Shown here: positions 14,559-20,877 of the stretch, in pieces
Layout: each line of letters begins with the position of its first letter
How positions within the stretch are numbered: the stretch's first letter is position 1
NCBI GenBank assembly: GCA_046758845.1
Contig: JBHIBA010000048.1
Location: 1-20,877, forward strand
Length of the DNA: 20,877 bases
Reading direction: 5' to 3'
Source of the DNA: JBHIBA01 sp046758845
GTDB taxonomy: Bacteria > UBA8248 > JACPRG01 > G963555815
Notes under the pieces: generated by a model
Database searches by the model: none
Seen by the model: the letters and a program-made list of their open reading frames with translations, nothing else
Told to the model about the DNA's origin: nothing
Program-made: the position numbers and the translations under genes

Positions 14559-15818
14559 TCAGGCGATGTACATGTCCTGAGGGCCCGGGGTGAGACGTTC
14601 GGCGTCACCGTCCGTAACCAAATAGCAGTCCTCGATGCGAGCCCTGCACGTGTTGATCTCCATCAGGGCCGTCTCAACGCAGATCGTCATGCCTTTCTTG
14701 ATGATATATTTTGGCGCCCACCCCGACAGGATCGGGGGCTCATTCTTCATGAAGCCAATTCCGTGCCCATGGAGGACATGAGTCTGCTGGCGACGGTATC
14801 CGCACATCTCGATGGCGGTATAGTAGGTTTCGCAGAGCTCTCCCACAGTGACACCGGGCTTGAGGGCCTCCACCATGGCTTGGTGCCCGGTCATGGTCGC
14901 CTCAAAGATCTTCTTTTGGGCCGCAGAGGGCTGTCCGATGACCGCGGTCCGGGAGAGGTCGCTTACATAGCCCCGATAGGTCACGCCAGGATCAATCATG
15001 AGCGTGTCCCCCTTTCGAAGGCGGCGCAGGGTCACGGAGAAGGGCTTATTGGGGAGCTCAGATCCTGGAGCGGTTTGGGAATCCACGTGACATGTCGAGG
15101 CCTCATCCACTTCGGCTCCCCGGTCACAAACGGCCTCCCAAAAGGCGGCATAGTACTCATGTTCCTTGCGGCCTTCACCCAGCGCGCCGTAGATGGCCTC
15201 CACCCCATCGCTGACTACGGCATTGGACTTTCGGATCATCTCAACGTCGTAGTCGGTTTTGATACTTGTAAGATCCCAAAGTAGACTGGAGGCATCATCG
15301 AGCTTTTCTTTGCTTAGGGCTGTTTTGAACGTATGCTCCAATACCGAGGGAAGAAAATCTCCCTGCATACCATGCCGACAAAGCCCAATGCGTCCTCCTG
15401 TCAGCCCCCTCTCCTTTAGGGCGCTTTGAAGGTGAGGCACCATGGCCGAATAGCGATTGGCCTCTCCAAAATATGCATAGGCCCGAACATCCTTGATGGG
15501 TGAGCATTTCTGAACGAGTGGAACCATGTGAGTGAAATTGATGATGAAGCAGGGTTCTCCTTCCACCGGGACAAGGATGAAGGATTCCCCGTTCCACAGG
15601 GGCTCCTTGTAATTGGCGAAGTAGCGAGCCCACTCCCGCCCCGTCAGAACCTGACCCCCGGAGTAGACCAAGATGGCGTCCAGTTGCCCATCCTTCATCA
15701 AGGCGCGGCATCGGGCGATTCGGTCCTCCCAGACCCCTGCCGGAAGCGGCGGACAAAGTCCTTTGCCTATGGTTTCCTCTAGCTCAACCCGTTCCTCTTC
15801 TGTGAGATCCAGGTACAT
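14559..15818 (-). CDS. M24-family metallopeptidase (Xaa-Pro peptidase/creatinase fold)
   Basis: This protein of 419 residues has the two-domain creatinase/aminopeptidase P layout: an N-terminal creatinase-like domain at about 30-190 and a pita-bread catalytic domain at about 195-410. All five dinuclear metal ligands are in place: Asp276 (MIDPG), Asp287 (VSDLSR), His352 (GHGIGF), Glu382 (CVETAL) and Glu396 (RIEDCYLV). Creatinase itself lacks this metal set, so a metal-dependent peptidase or amidase action is more likely than creatine hydrolysis. The start at 15818 is backed by GAGGAA 6 nt upstream; a start 42 nt earlier is possible but less typical. It follows the BMP binding protein by 93 nt and is probably in the same transcript, so its substrate may derive from the imported solute (inference). 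Confidence 0.88.
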   Translation of the reverse strand: MYLDLTEEERVELEETIGKGLCPPLPAGVWEDRIARCRALMKDGQLDAILVYSGGQVLTGREWARYFANYKEPLWNGESFILVPVEGEPCFIINFTHMVPLVQKCSPIKDVRAYAYFGEANRYSAMVPHLQSALKERGLTGGRIGLCRHGMQGDFLPSVLEHTFKTALSKEKLDDASSLLWDLTSIKTDYDVEMIRKSNAVVSDGVEAIYGALGEGRKEHEYYAAFWEAVCDRGAEVDEASTCHVDSQTAPGSELPNKPFSVTLRRLRKGDTLMIDPGVTYRGYVSDLSRTAVIGQPSAAQKKIFEATMTGHQAMVEALKPGVTVGELCETYYTAIEMCGYRRQQTHVLHGHGIGFMKNEPPILSGWAPKYIIKKGMTICVETALMEINTCRARIEDCYLVTDGDAERLTPGPQDMYIA

Positions 15819-15911
15819 AGCAATTTCCTCTGTCTTCTGCCCGGCTCGGTGGAACACCAAGCACTTCGGAACCCGATTAGGGGCGGGAAGCGATGGTGGA
15901 CACTCCCAAAT

Positions 15912-17012
15912 CTACTTGGGAAGCTTGCCCACGAACCCTTCGACCAGGAATCCGAGTTTCCACGCCTCCAAATAAGAAAGCTTCTTCCCGGCGGGAACCC
16001 TCACCGCCCCTTTTTGATCCCGGATGGGTCCAGTGAAGATGTTGAGGCGGCCTTCTTTGATGGCCGTTGTCCGCTGCTCGATGAGTTGGCGAACCGATGG
16101 GGGAACCGCTTGGCTGAAGGGGGACAGCTCCACGGCTCCCTCCTTGAGCCCCCATAGGTATTTATCATTCTTCCAGGTGCCCTCGTGGACTCGCTTTACC
16201 ACATCATTGAAGATGGCTCCCCAGTTCCAGACTTGAGAGGTCAGGTGGGCCTTGGGTGCGAACGCGCTCATATCCGAGTAGATGCCAATGGAATACGCGC
16301 CTCGCTTCTCGGCCACCTGCTGGACGGCCGGGGAATCCACGTATTGAGCCACCACGTCCGCTCCGACGTCTAAGACGCTCTCGGCCGCCTCTCGTTCCTT
16401 GGCCGGGTTATACCAGGACTGTATCCACACCAGGTGGACCTTCGCCTTTGGGTTTACGGACCTCACGCCGATGGCGAAGGCGTTGATGTTCAAGACGATG
16501 TTGGGAATGGGATGGGAACCCACAAAGCCTATGATATTCTTCTTGGTCATGCGGCCAGCGAGGATGCCCGCCAGGTAGCCGACCTCAAAGTCGCGTACGT
16601 AATAGGTCGCCATGTTGGGGGCGGTCTTGTAGCCACAGCAGTGCATCATCACCACTTTTGGGAACTTCTTGGCCATGTTCAGGGCCGGATCCATGTAACC
16701 AAAGCTCCCTGCAATGATGACGTGGTACCCCTTGCGAGCATACGTCGCGAACACGCGCTCGGCCTCCGCGCCTTCAGGCACGGAATCCGTGTAATGGGTT
16801 TCCACGTAGGGAAGGGCCTTGTTCAGAGCTTTGAGAGCCCTCAGGTGAGCGAGGTTCCAACCCGCATCCCCCACGGGGCCGGGGAGGACGAGGGCAACTT
16901 TCACCTTCTTGATGGGTCCCTCGGGTTGTGCCCCGCTGGGTCCCGTCATGCCCCCCAATAGGATGCAAACAAACGCCATCGCTGTGAAGATGGGACGAAG
17001 CTTCCGTTTCAT
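15912..17012 (-). CDS. BMP-family ABC transporter substrate-binding protein
   Basis: This exported protein of 366 residues belongs to the basic membrane protein (PnrA/Med-like) family, whose characterised members bind purine nucleosides or related small molecules for ABC import. A Sec signal peptide covers residues 1-28: basic MKRK, a hydrophobic core, and a likely cut after SGA. There is no convincing lipobox. The mature part opens KVALVLPGPVGDAGW, the usual first strand and ligand loop, and has GYLAGILAGRMTKKNIIGFV at about 159-178, a family hallmark. The ATG at 17012 has AAGGAGGGG 6 nt upstream; a start 45 nt earlier would place the signal peptide wrongly. No permease or ATPase gene is in the window. 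In this context a nucleobase-like ligand is a fair guess, no more. Confidence 0.9.
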   Translation of the reverse strand: MKRKLRPIFTAMAFVCILLGGMTGPSGAQPEGPIKKVKVALVLPGPVGDAGWNLAHLRALKALNKALPYVETHYTDSVPEGAEAERVFATYARKGYHVIIAGSFGYMDPALNMAKKFPKVVMMHCCGYKTAPNMATYYVRDFEVGYLAGILAGRMTKKNIIGFVGSHPIPNIVLNINAFAIGVRSVNPKAKVHLVWIQSWYNPAKEREAAESVLDVGADVVAQYVDSPAVQQVAEKRGAYSIGIYSDMSAFAPKAHLTSQVWNWGAIFNDVVKRVHEGTWKNDKYLWGLKEGAVELSPFSQAVPPSVRQLIEQRTTAIKEGRLNIFTGPIRDQKGAVRVPAGKKLSYLEAWKLGFLVEGFVGKLPK

Positions 17013-17040
17013 GGGTGACCCCTCCTTCCTCCAGTGAAAC

Positions 17041-17052
17041 TCAGGCTGTTTC
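17041..17052 (-). promoter_or_regulatory. Leader motif shared with the NMT1-like gene
   Basis: The minus strand reads GAAACAGCCTGA about 30 nt before the BMP start. The NMT1-like gene has GAAACAGCCCGA at 18526-18537 in the same place, and both leaders end in AAGGAGGG plus a short spacer and ATGAA. This may be a common regulatory site or shared ancestry of the two leaders. Confidence 0.35.
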
Positions 17053-17272
17053 GCCAACCCCTGGAAATCGAATCACCCGGCGTTCCGCAAAAAAAGAATT
17101 CGACCAGCCTGTACTTTTTCGGGGTCAAGCGCCGGGGATTCTCCCATGCTTTACGCGATGCTTGCGTCAGATACGCTGCACAATCTGTTAAAGCCTTCCC
17201 ATCGAAAGCGACGTTTAACATTTGAGCTTTTTGAGCAGCATACCACCTTTAGGGATTAGGGGGAATGGGCGT

Positions 17273-17458
17273 CTAGTTCTCCCATTCTCGATAGATGGCC
17301 TCGCACTCCTGGGACATTACGCCGGTAACGATCTTTAGTTTTCGCCCGGTGAGCTCCACGGGCCGCTCAACAGTGTTGTCGTGAGGGTCCAGCGGCCCCT
17401 TGGTAACTGACCGAAGGCTTGAAAACCGAGCCCCGAAAGCACGCAGGCCGTCCTGCAT
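17273..17458 (-). CDS. Possible small protein of unknown function
   Basis: This is an open frame of 61 codons lying between the two binding-protein genes and on their strand, starting 32 nt after the NMT1-like stop. Composition looks protein-like (mixed charged and hydrophobic residues, no long Pro/Arg runs), ending with a helix-prone stretch SQECEAIYREWEN. There is no good ribosome-binding site at the ATG, and the frame stays open upstream into the preceding gene, so it may be a remnant of a longer gene. I recognise no family. Confidence 0.35.
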   Translation of the reverse strand: MQDGLRAFGARFSSLRSVTKGPLDPHDNTVERPVELTGRKLKIVTGVMSQECEAIYREWEN

Positions 17459-17490
17459 ATCATCAGAGACCCAGTGCCCGATGCCGTCGG

Positions 17491-18501
17491 CTACCGCTTC
17501 TGAGGGAGGAACGCATTCGTATAGACCTCTTCAGGGGTCGGCACCTTTTTGACGTTGAAGGCGGAGACAATGGTATCGATGGTGAACTGCATCTTCTTCC
17601 TGTCGATCCAACCAAAACCCGTCATCTGACGCGGCTTGCTTCTGAGCAGCTCCACCGATTCGTCCCATTGGCCTCGGGCAATAGCGGGACTGACCTCGGG
17701 ATGACGCTTCAGGAGGGCGTCCACGGCTTCCTTGGGGTTTTTCACAGCATGTTCCACCCCTCGGTAGGTGGCCTCGAGGAAATTCCTCACCAGGTCCGGC
17801 GTCTCTCGGATTGTCTGTTCCGAGGCCATCAGGCCCAGGCTGTAGATATCAAGCCCCCAGTCCGACATTCCGAGGAAAACGAGCTCCTTTCCCTGTTTGC
17901 GCGCCGCTAACCTGAAGGGGGGCAGATTGGCGCCTTTCCAGGTGGCCACGACGTCCACGTCCCCTCGCACGAGGGCAGGGATGTGAACGCCCCCGTCCAT
18001 GGTGATCACCTTAATCTTGTCTAGAGCCAGTCGGTTGATCCGCGCGAAGACCGGAATGAGTTGCCGCTGCGTTGTGAACGCGGTCATCGCCAACTTTGTG
18101 CCTTCGAGGTCTTTCGGCTTCGTCAAAGGCTTCTCCTTCAGGGAGGCAAACCCGGCCGGGCTGCGCTCAGCCAACATTCCGATGAGCTTAATGGTGCTGC
18201 CCTTGGAGCGCGCCATGACGGTCATGATCGTGTCTTCCATGCAGAACTTGGCCAGCCCCTGGTCGACGGCCAGGATGGATTTTCCCCCTCCGTAGCCCCG
18301 CTCGAGCTTCAGGGAAATCCCTTTCTTCCGGTACGACCCCTTCTCGATAGCAATGAAGAAAGGGCTGTGTTTCCCCCCGAACGCCCAGTCCAGCATCACG
18401 ACTATCGGCTTCTTTGTCTGGGCTTGTGAGGGAGGCACGGTGAAGGGGAACACCCAGGTGATAGTGAAGATCAATGCAAGCAGTGCGCAGCGCTTCTTCA
18501 T
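17491..18501 (-). CDS. NMT1/THI5-like ABC transporter substrate-binding protein
   Basis: This exported binding protein of 336 residues belongs to the NMT1/THI5/SsuA group, whose members bind pyrimidines, taurine-like sulfonates, riboflavin precursors and other small ligands. The signal peptide is residues 1-27 (MKKR, hydrophobic core, cut after SQA). The mature N-terminus VVMLDWAFGGKHSPFFIAIE is typical, with a glycine-rich GYGGGKS segment near residue 69 and DVDVVATWKG in lobe two. The ATG at 18501 is chosen because AAGGAGGG (18509-18516) is 7 nt upstream and the signal peptide then starts properly; an in-frame start at 18621 adds 40 unlikely residues. It is the first clear gene of the minus-strand cluster. 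A 10-bp inverted repeat lies directly upstream of its ribosome-binding site. No permease or ATPase gene is nearby. Confidence 0.9.
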   Translation of the reverse strand: MKKRCALLALIFTITWVFPFTVPPSQAQTKKPIVVMLDWAFGGKHSPFFIAIEKGSYRKKGISLKLERGYGGGKSILAVDQGLAKFCMEDTIMTVMARSKGSTIKLIGMLAERSPAGFASLKEKPLTKPKDLEGTKLAMTAFTTQRQLIPVFARINRLALDKIKVITMDGGVHIPALVRGDVDVVATWKGANLPPFRLAARKQGKELVFLGMSDWGLDIYSLGLMASEQTIRETPDLVRNFLEATYRGVEHAVKNPKEAVDALLKRHPEVSPAIARGQWDESVELLRSKPRQMTGFGWIDRKKMQFTIDTIVSAFNVKKVPTPEEVYTNAFLPQKR

Positions 18502-18518
18502 TGGCTGACCCTCCTTGT

Positions 18519-18556
18519 GGGTTATTCGGGCTGTTTCAGGAAGGGACGAATAACCC
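18519..18556 (-). promoter_or_regulatory. 10-bp inverted repeat in leader of NMT1-like gene
   Basis: GGGTTATTCG (18519-18528) and CGAATAACCC (18547-18556) are perfect arms around an 18-nt spacer. The inner arm ends 2 nt from the ribosome-binding site at 18509-18516. It could be a regulator's operator or an mRNA hairpin that controls access to the site. Confidence 0.55.
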
Positions 18557-18604
18557 TCTCTTCCCTTCGAGGCGATTTTCCCTTCCGCACCAGACATTGG
18601 ATCC

Positions 18605-19027
18605 CTAGGAAGGGACTCCACCCCGGGTCAAATGAATCATGGAGGTATCATACCACGCAACAGTTGCCACGTTTAGCTGATAGGGGATTCTTTCCGCGTA
18701 GTTCTGAATTTCTTCGATGAACACGGTCCGCTTTTCATCCTCGAAGCCCGCCACGCCTCGGGCCTCGATGAGCCTTCCCAGTAAGTTCCGAATTTCTTCA
18801 AGCGAGACAGTCAATTCCTTCGACCCAGGAACCCCGTCGATGGGAGTTGATAGCCCTCCTGCCGGGGGAACCAGTAAAATCAAAGGGTTAGATTGACTGA
18901 CCAGCTGACCCTTTTTGTTCTTGTGCCCGTTTACGTTTGAGGTGATGGAAATGCCGAGATTCGTAGAGAGGCCACAACCCAAGAAGGGGGCCCGCGGGCC
19001 CCCTTCTTCACGGAACAGGGGGTACAC
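18605..19027 (-). CDS. Uncertain hypothetical ORF upstream of NMT1-like gene
   Basis: This is an open frame of 140 codons from a GTG at 19027 with no good ribosome-binding site. The last 75 or so residues look protein-like (KELTVSLEEIRNLLGRL, later EEIQNYAERIPYQLNVATVA) and could be a real helical small protein, possibly with a later start such as TTG at 18814. The first part reads through a 28-bp perfect palindrome at 18981-19008, which argues that it is not coding. I recognise no family. If it is not real, 18502-19206 is a 705-bp non-coding stretch with the regulatory features listed. Confidence 0.3.
   Translation of the reverse strand: MYPLFREEGGPRAPFLGCGLSTNLGISITSNVNGHKNKKGQLVSQSNPLILLVPPAGGLSTPIDGVPGSKELTVSLEEIRNLLGRLIEARGVAGFEDEKRTVFIEEIQNYAERIPYQLNVATVAWYDTSMIHLTRGGVPS
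18981..19008. terminator. 28-bp perfect palindrome, strong hairpin
   Basis: AAGAAGGGGGCCCG (18981-18994) is followed at once by its exact reverse complement (18995-19008). As RNA it would form a very stable GC hairpin on either strand. Flanking A-rich and T-rich arm ends recall a bidirectional terminator, yet no known gene ends here. It may separate the divergent units at 18501 and 19207. Confidence 0.5.
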
Positions 19028-19045
19028 TCTTACGCCGTCATATCT

Positions 19046-19061
19046 GGTATACTTTTATACC
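19046..19061. promoter_or_regulatory. GGTATA-CTTT-TATACC inverted repeat
   Basis: Perfect 6-bp arms GGTATA (19046-19051) and TATACC (19056-19061) flank CTTT. They lie about 145 bp upstream of the coiled-coil gene and just before a consensus TTGACA at 19066-19071, though no good -10 box follows the latter. It may be an operator, or TATACT (19048-19053) may be a -10 box. Confidence 0.35.
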
Positions 19062-19206
19062 GCCCTTGACAGTGAGTACCGGGTTTGCGTCCATCAACAT
19101 GAGACGAAGGGGATCGGGACAAGACATAAAGTCAAACTTGCAATATGGATTTTCCGGGTGCGGTAGGAGAAACGCTGAAGAACGGCGGAAAAAGGGGCGG
19201 GGGGTC

Positions 19207-20877
19207 ATGAAAGCCAAAAATCACGCCAATCTGAACGTCGGTGAGAAACGCCCATCTTGGTTCACCTTCGCCTTCCGGGCGCTCCTGTTTCTGCTCCTGT
19301 TCTCATTTTCCTCGCTGGGCTTAGCCCGGCCTTCCCCTGCCGAAGAAAGAGACCCCTGGCAATATGTGCCCGCGGACGTCAAAAAGCCGATGCTTGAGGT
19401 TTCCGAGCGGGCGTCCAATCTGGTGAACAGCCAGCACACTGGTATCCGTTACTCAAAAGGAGGCGGAGTAGACACCTTCTCCCTGGCTCTCTACGGTTGG
19501 GCCGTTAGGGAGAGCTTGGCGCTCTCTTGGTACCTCCCGGGTGTGGAGAAGAGCGGGGAGCCGTGGGACCCAAGCAGCAAGAAGCACCGGCGCACTCATG
19601 AATTCGGCGGGAGTTTCTTCCGCCTTCTCTTGCAAGACATAAAGGGCATGACCTCAAACGAGGCGGTGGACAAGATCGAAGAGGCCCGGCGGTTGCAGGA
19701 GACCCGCAATTCTTTGGAAATGGAGGCCTTCTGGCTGCTCTACAACGTTGTCGTAAAAGAGTCCAAGAAAGCCAAGGAAGCTGGGGAAAAGGAAGCCCAG
19801 CAGCTTCGGAAAAGGGCGGATAAGGTCAGAGCCGACGCGGAGGAACAGGCGAAAACCCTCAAAGAACGGGCGGATGCGTTGTACAAGCAGGCCAAACGGA
19901 TCTCGGATGAAGCAAGGACTCTTATGCGCAGCGGGCGGTCCGCGACTTCTAAGCTTGGGGACGCTGCCAGGCAAAGACTGCGGGAACAAGCGTGGGCGAA
20001 GTCGCGGGAGGCCAATCGGGTGAGTGATCGGGCCACCGCCCTTGTGAAGCGGGGCAAAGAACTTAGATCGGATGCCTCGAAACGAGAGACGGAATTGAGA
20101 AACCAGGCTTATGAAGAGAAAAAGGCGGGGGAGAAGGCGGCGCTGCGGAAGCTCGAGGCCGAGACGAAGGCGAAGCTGAAGGAAATCATACCGAAACTTG
20201 AGAAGGCAAGAGAGGAAGAGCAAGCCTACCGCAAAGCCGGGGAGCTTGCGGCCCTGGAAGTTGAAGAGGCCAACGTCAGGGAGAGATACCAAAAAAGATT
20301 CGAGAGCTATCAGGAGTCGATTAAGAAATATCGTTCGAGAGCGGAGAGCGAGACAGACCCCAAGCAAAAGCAGACCTTAGAGAAATCGGTGCAGCTTCGC
20401 CTCAATCAAATCAAGTCTCTCAACCAAAGGAAAGAGAATGAGCTTAAGCAGATCAGGGACCGAAGGGCGTGGCTTGAAGGGAAGCCCGGCGCCCGAGGAA
20501 AGCCAAAGCCCCAGCAGGGCAAAAAACGACCCAAGACGGCTTTAGAGAAGCTCCTTGAGCCGACGACTGAGAAGACGAGCAGCTTTCTTTACAGGGCAAA
20601 TTCGGCTCTGGGCTCTCTCCGAGGCCCTGTAAAGGCTTGGAGCCAGACGTTCTCCACGCCGGGCGGGGAGGGCTTGATATTGGAGGGAAGATTTCTGGCC
20701 TCGAGCAGACGCAGTCGGAGAATGGCAGCCCATTGGACCTGCGGCCGTTACCTCGTGAGTCTTTCTACTACCATCGAAAACCCTATCTTAGAGTGGGCGA
20801 GGATTGAGAAGTCTTACCGTCTCAAGTACGACGGCAAGCACAAGTGGGTGCCGTTTCTGGGGGACCGCCTCAAGCAG
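19207..20877 (+). CDS. Exported coiled-coil protein of unknown function (cut by window edge)
   Basis: The frame is open from ATG 19207 to the right edge, 557 codons with no stop. Residues 19-40 form a hydrophobic segment (FRALLFLLLFSFSSLGLA) after a basic N-terminus, so it is a signal peptide or anchor. Residues 50-150 form a globular region (PWQYVPADVKKPMLEV; GVDTFSLALYGWAVRES) that I do not recognise. Residues about 155-425 are a long, very charged coiled coil rich in Glu, Lys, Arg and Ala with repeated RAD-type units (KRADKVRADAEEQA, KERADALYKQAKR). A basic Gly/Pro/Lys linker is at 426-446, then a second folded-looking part to the edge (ILEGRFLASS, TIENPILEW). Only a weak G-rich ribosome-binding site precedes it. 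It is divergent from the catabolic cluster and probably unrelated, perhaps a cell-envelope protein. Confidence 0.75.
   Translation, partial: MKAKNHANLNVGEKRPSWFTFAFRALLFLLLFSFSSLGLARPSPAEERDPWQYVPADVKKPMLEVSERASNLVNSQHTGIRYSKGGGVDTFSLALYGWAVRESLALSWYLPGVEKSGEPWDPSSKKHRRTHEFGGSFFRLLLQDIKGMTSNEAVDKIEEARRLQETRNSLEMEAFWLLYNVVVKESKKAKEAGEKEAQQLRKRADKVRADAEEQAKTLKERADALYKQAKRISDEARTLMRSGRSATSKLGDAARQRLREQAWAKSREANRVSDRATALVKRGKELRSDASKRETELRNQAYEEKKAGEKAALRKLEAETKAKLKEIIPKLEKAREEEQAYRKAGELAALEVEEANVRERYQKRFESYQESIKKYRSRAESETDPKQKQTLEKSVQLRLNQIKSLNQRKENELKQIRDRRAWLEGKPGARGKPKPQQGKKRPKTALEKLLEPTTEKTSSFLYRANSALGSLRGPVKAWSQTFSTPGGEGLILEGRFLASSRRSRRMAAHWTCGRYLVSLSTTIENPILEWARIEKSYRLKYDGKHKWVPFLGDRLKQ

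Noticed and set aside
14550..15284. Plus-strand open frame of 244 codons
   Set aside because: It is antisense to the M24 peptidase, which has all five metal ligands and a proper start.
14559..15818. Idea that the M24 protein is a true creatinase
   Set aside because: Creatinases lack the dinuclear metal ligands, but all five are present here.
18840..18960. Possible integrase tail or attachment site suggested by a LLVPPAGG-like reading
   Set aside because: No recombinase catalytic residues, tRNA gene or matching direct repeat is present in the window.
19654..20367. Minus-strand open frame of 237 codons
   Set aside because: It is a shadow of the coiled-coil gene; the Leu/Arg/Pro-rich sequence comes from reading Glu/Lys/Ala codons in reverse.

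Overview
This looks like chromosomal DNA from a GC-rich heterotrophic bacterium, probably an uncultured lineage. There is no rRNA, tRNA or other taxonomic marker, so I do not name a phylum. The style (molybdenum hydroxylases, LLM flavin enzymes, several amidohydrolases, BMP and NMT1/THI5 binding proteins, and intergenic repeats with TGTCATTC ends) recalls uncultured soil or marine proteobacteria-like and candidate-phylum genomes. That is only an impression.

Layout. At 1-214 (minus) is the first 71 codons of a KAP-family P-loop NTPase that runs off the left edge. At 570-4316 (plus) is a compact three-gene operon for a complete xanthine-dehydrogenase-family molybdenum hydroxylase: FAD subunit, 2Fe-2S subunit, molybdopterin subunit. 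It converges, across about 230 bp with two hairpins, on a long minus-strand series. Read 5' to 3' on the minus strand, that series is: NMT1/THI5-like binding protein (18501), possible small ORF, BMP-family binding protein (17012), M24 peptidase (15818), CodA-like amidohydrolase (14345), AtzA-like amidohydrolase (12624), cyclase-family hydrolase (11164), LLM flavin oxidoreductase (9862), IadA-like amidohydrolase (8782), second molybdopterin subunit (7380) and second 2Fe-2S subunit (5021). At 19207-20877 (plus) is an exported coiled-coil protein of unknown function that runs off the right edge.

How it fits together (inference). The two binding proteins would capture a small, probably nitrogen-containing solute. 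The molybdenum hydroxylases and the LLM enzyme would oxidise it, and three amidohydrolases, a cyclase-family hydrolase and an M24 hydrolase would open or trim C-N bonds. This looks like a catabolic cluster for an N-heterocycle or cyclic amide (purine, pyrimidine, hydantoin or creatinine-like compounds are candidates). All three amidohydrolases differ from their best-known relatives at key active-site positions, so the substrate is probably not a textbook one. The second molybdenum enzyme has no FAD subunit of its own here. No ABC permease or ATPase gene and no molybdenum-insertase gene is present in the window.

Non-coding structure includes a 129-bp element with inverted ends (7421-7549), a nested-hairpin element (10000-10126), a near-consensus sigma-70 promoter (12763-12791), a 10-bp inverted repeat against the ribosome-binding site of the NMT1-like gene, a 28-bp perfect palindrome (18981-19008) and a 16-bp perfect palindrome (10314-10329).
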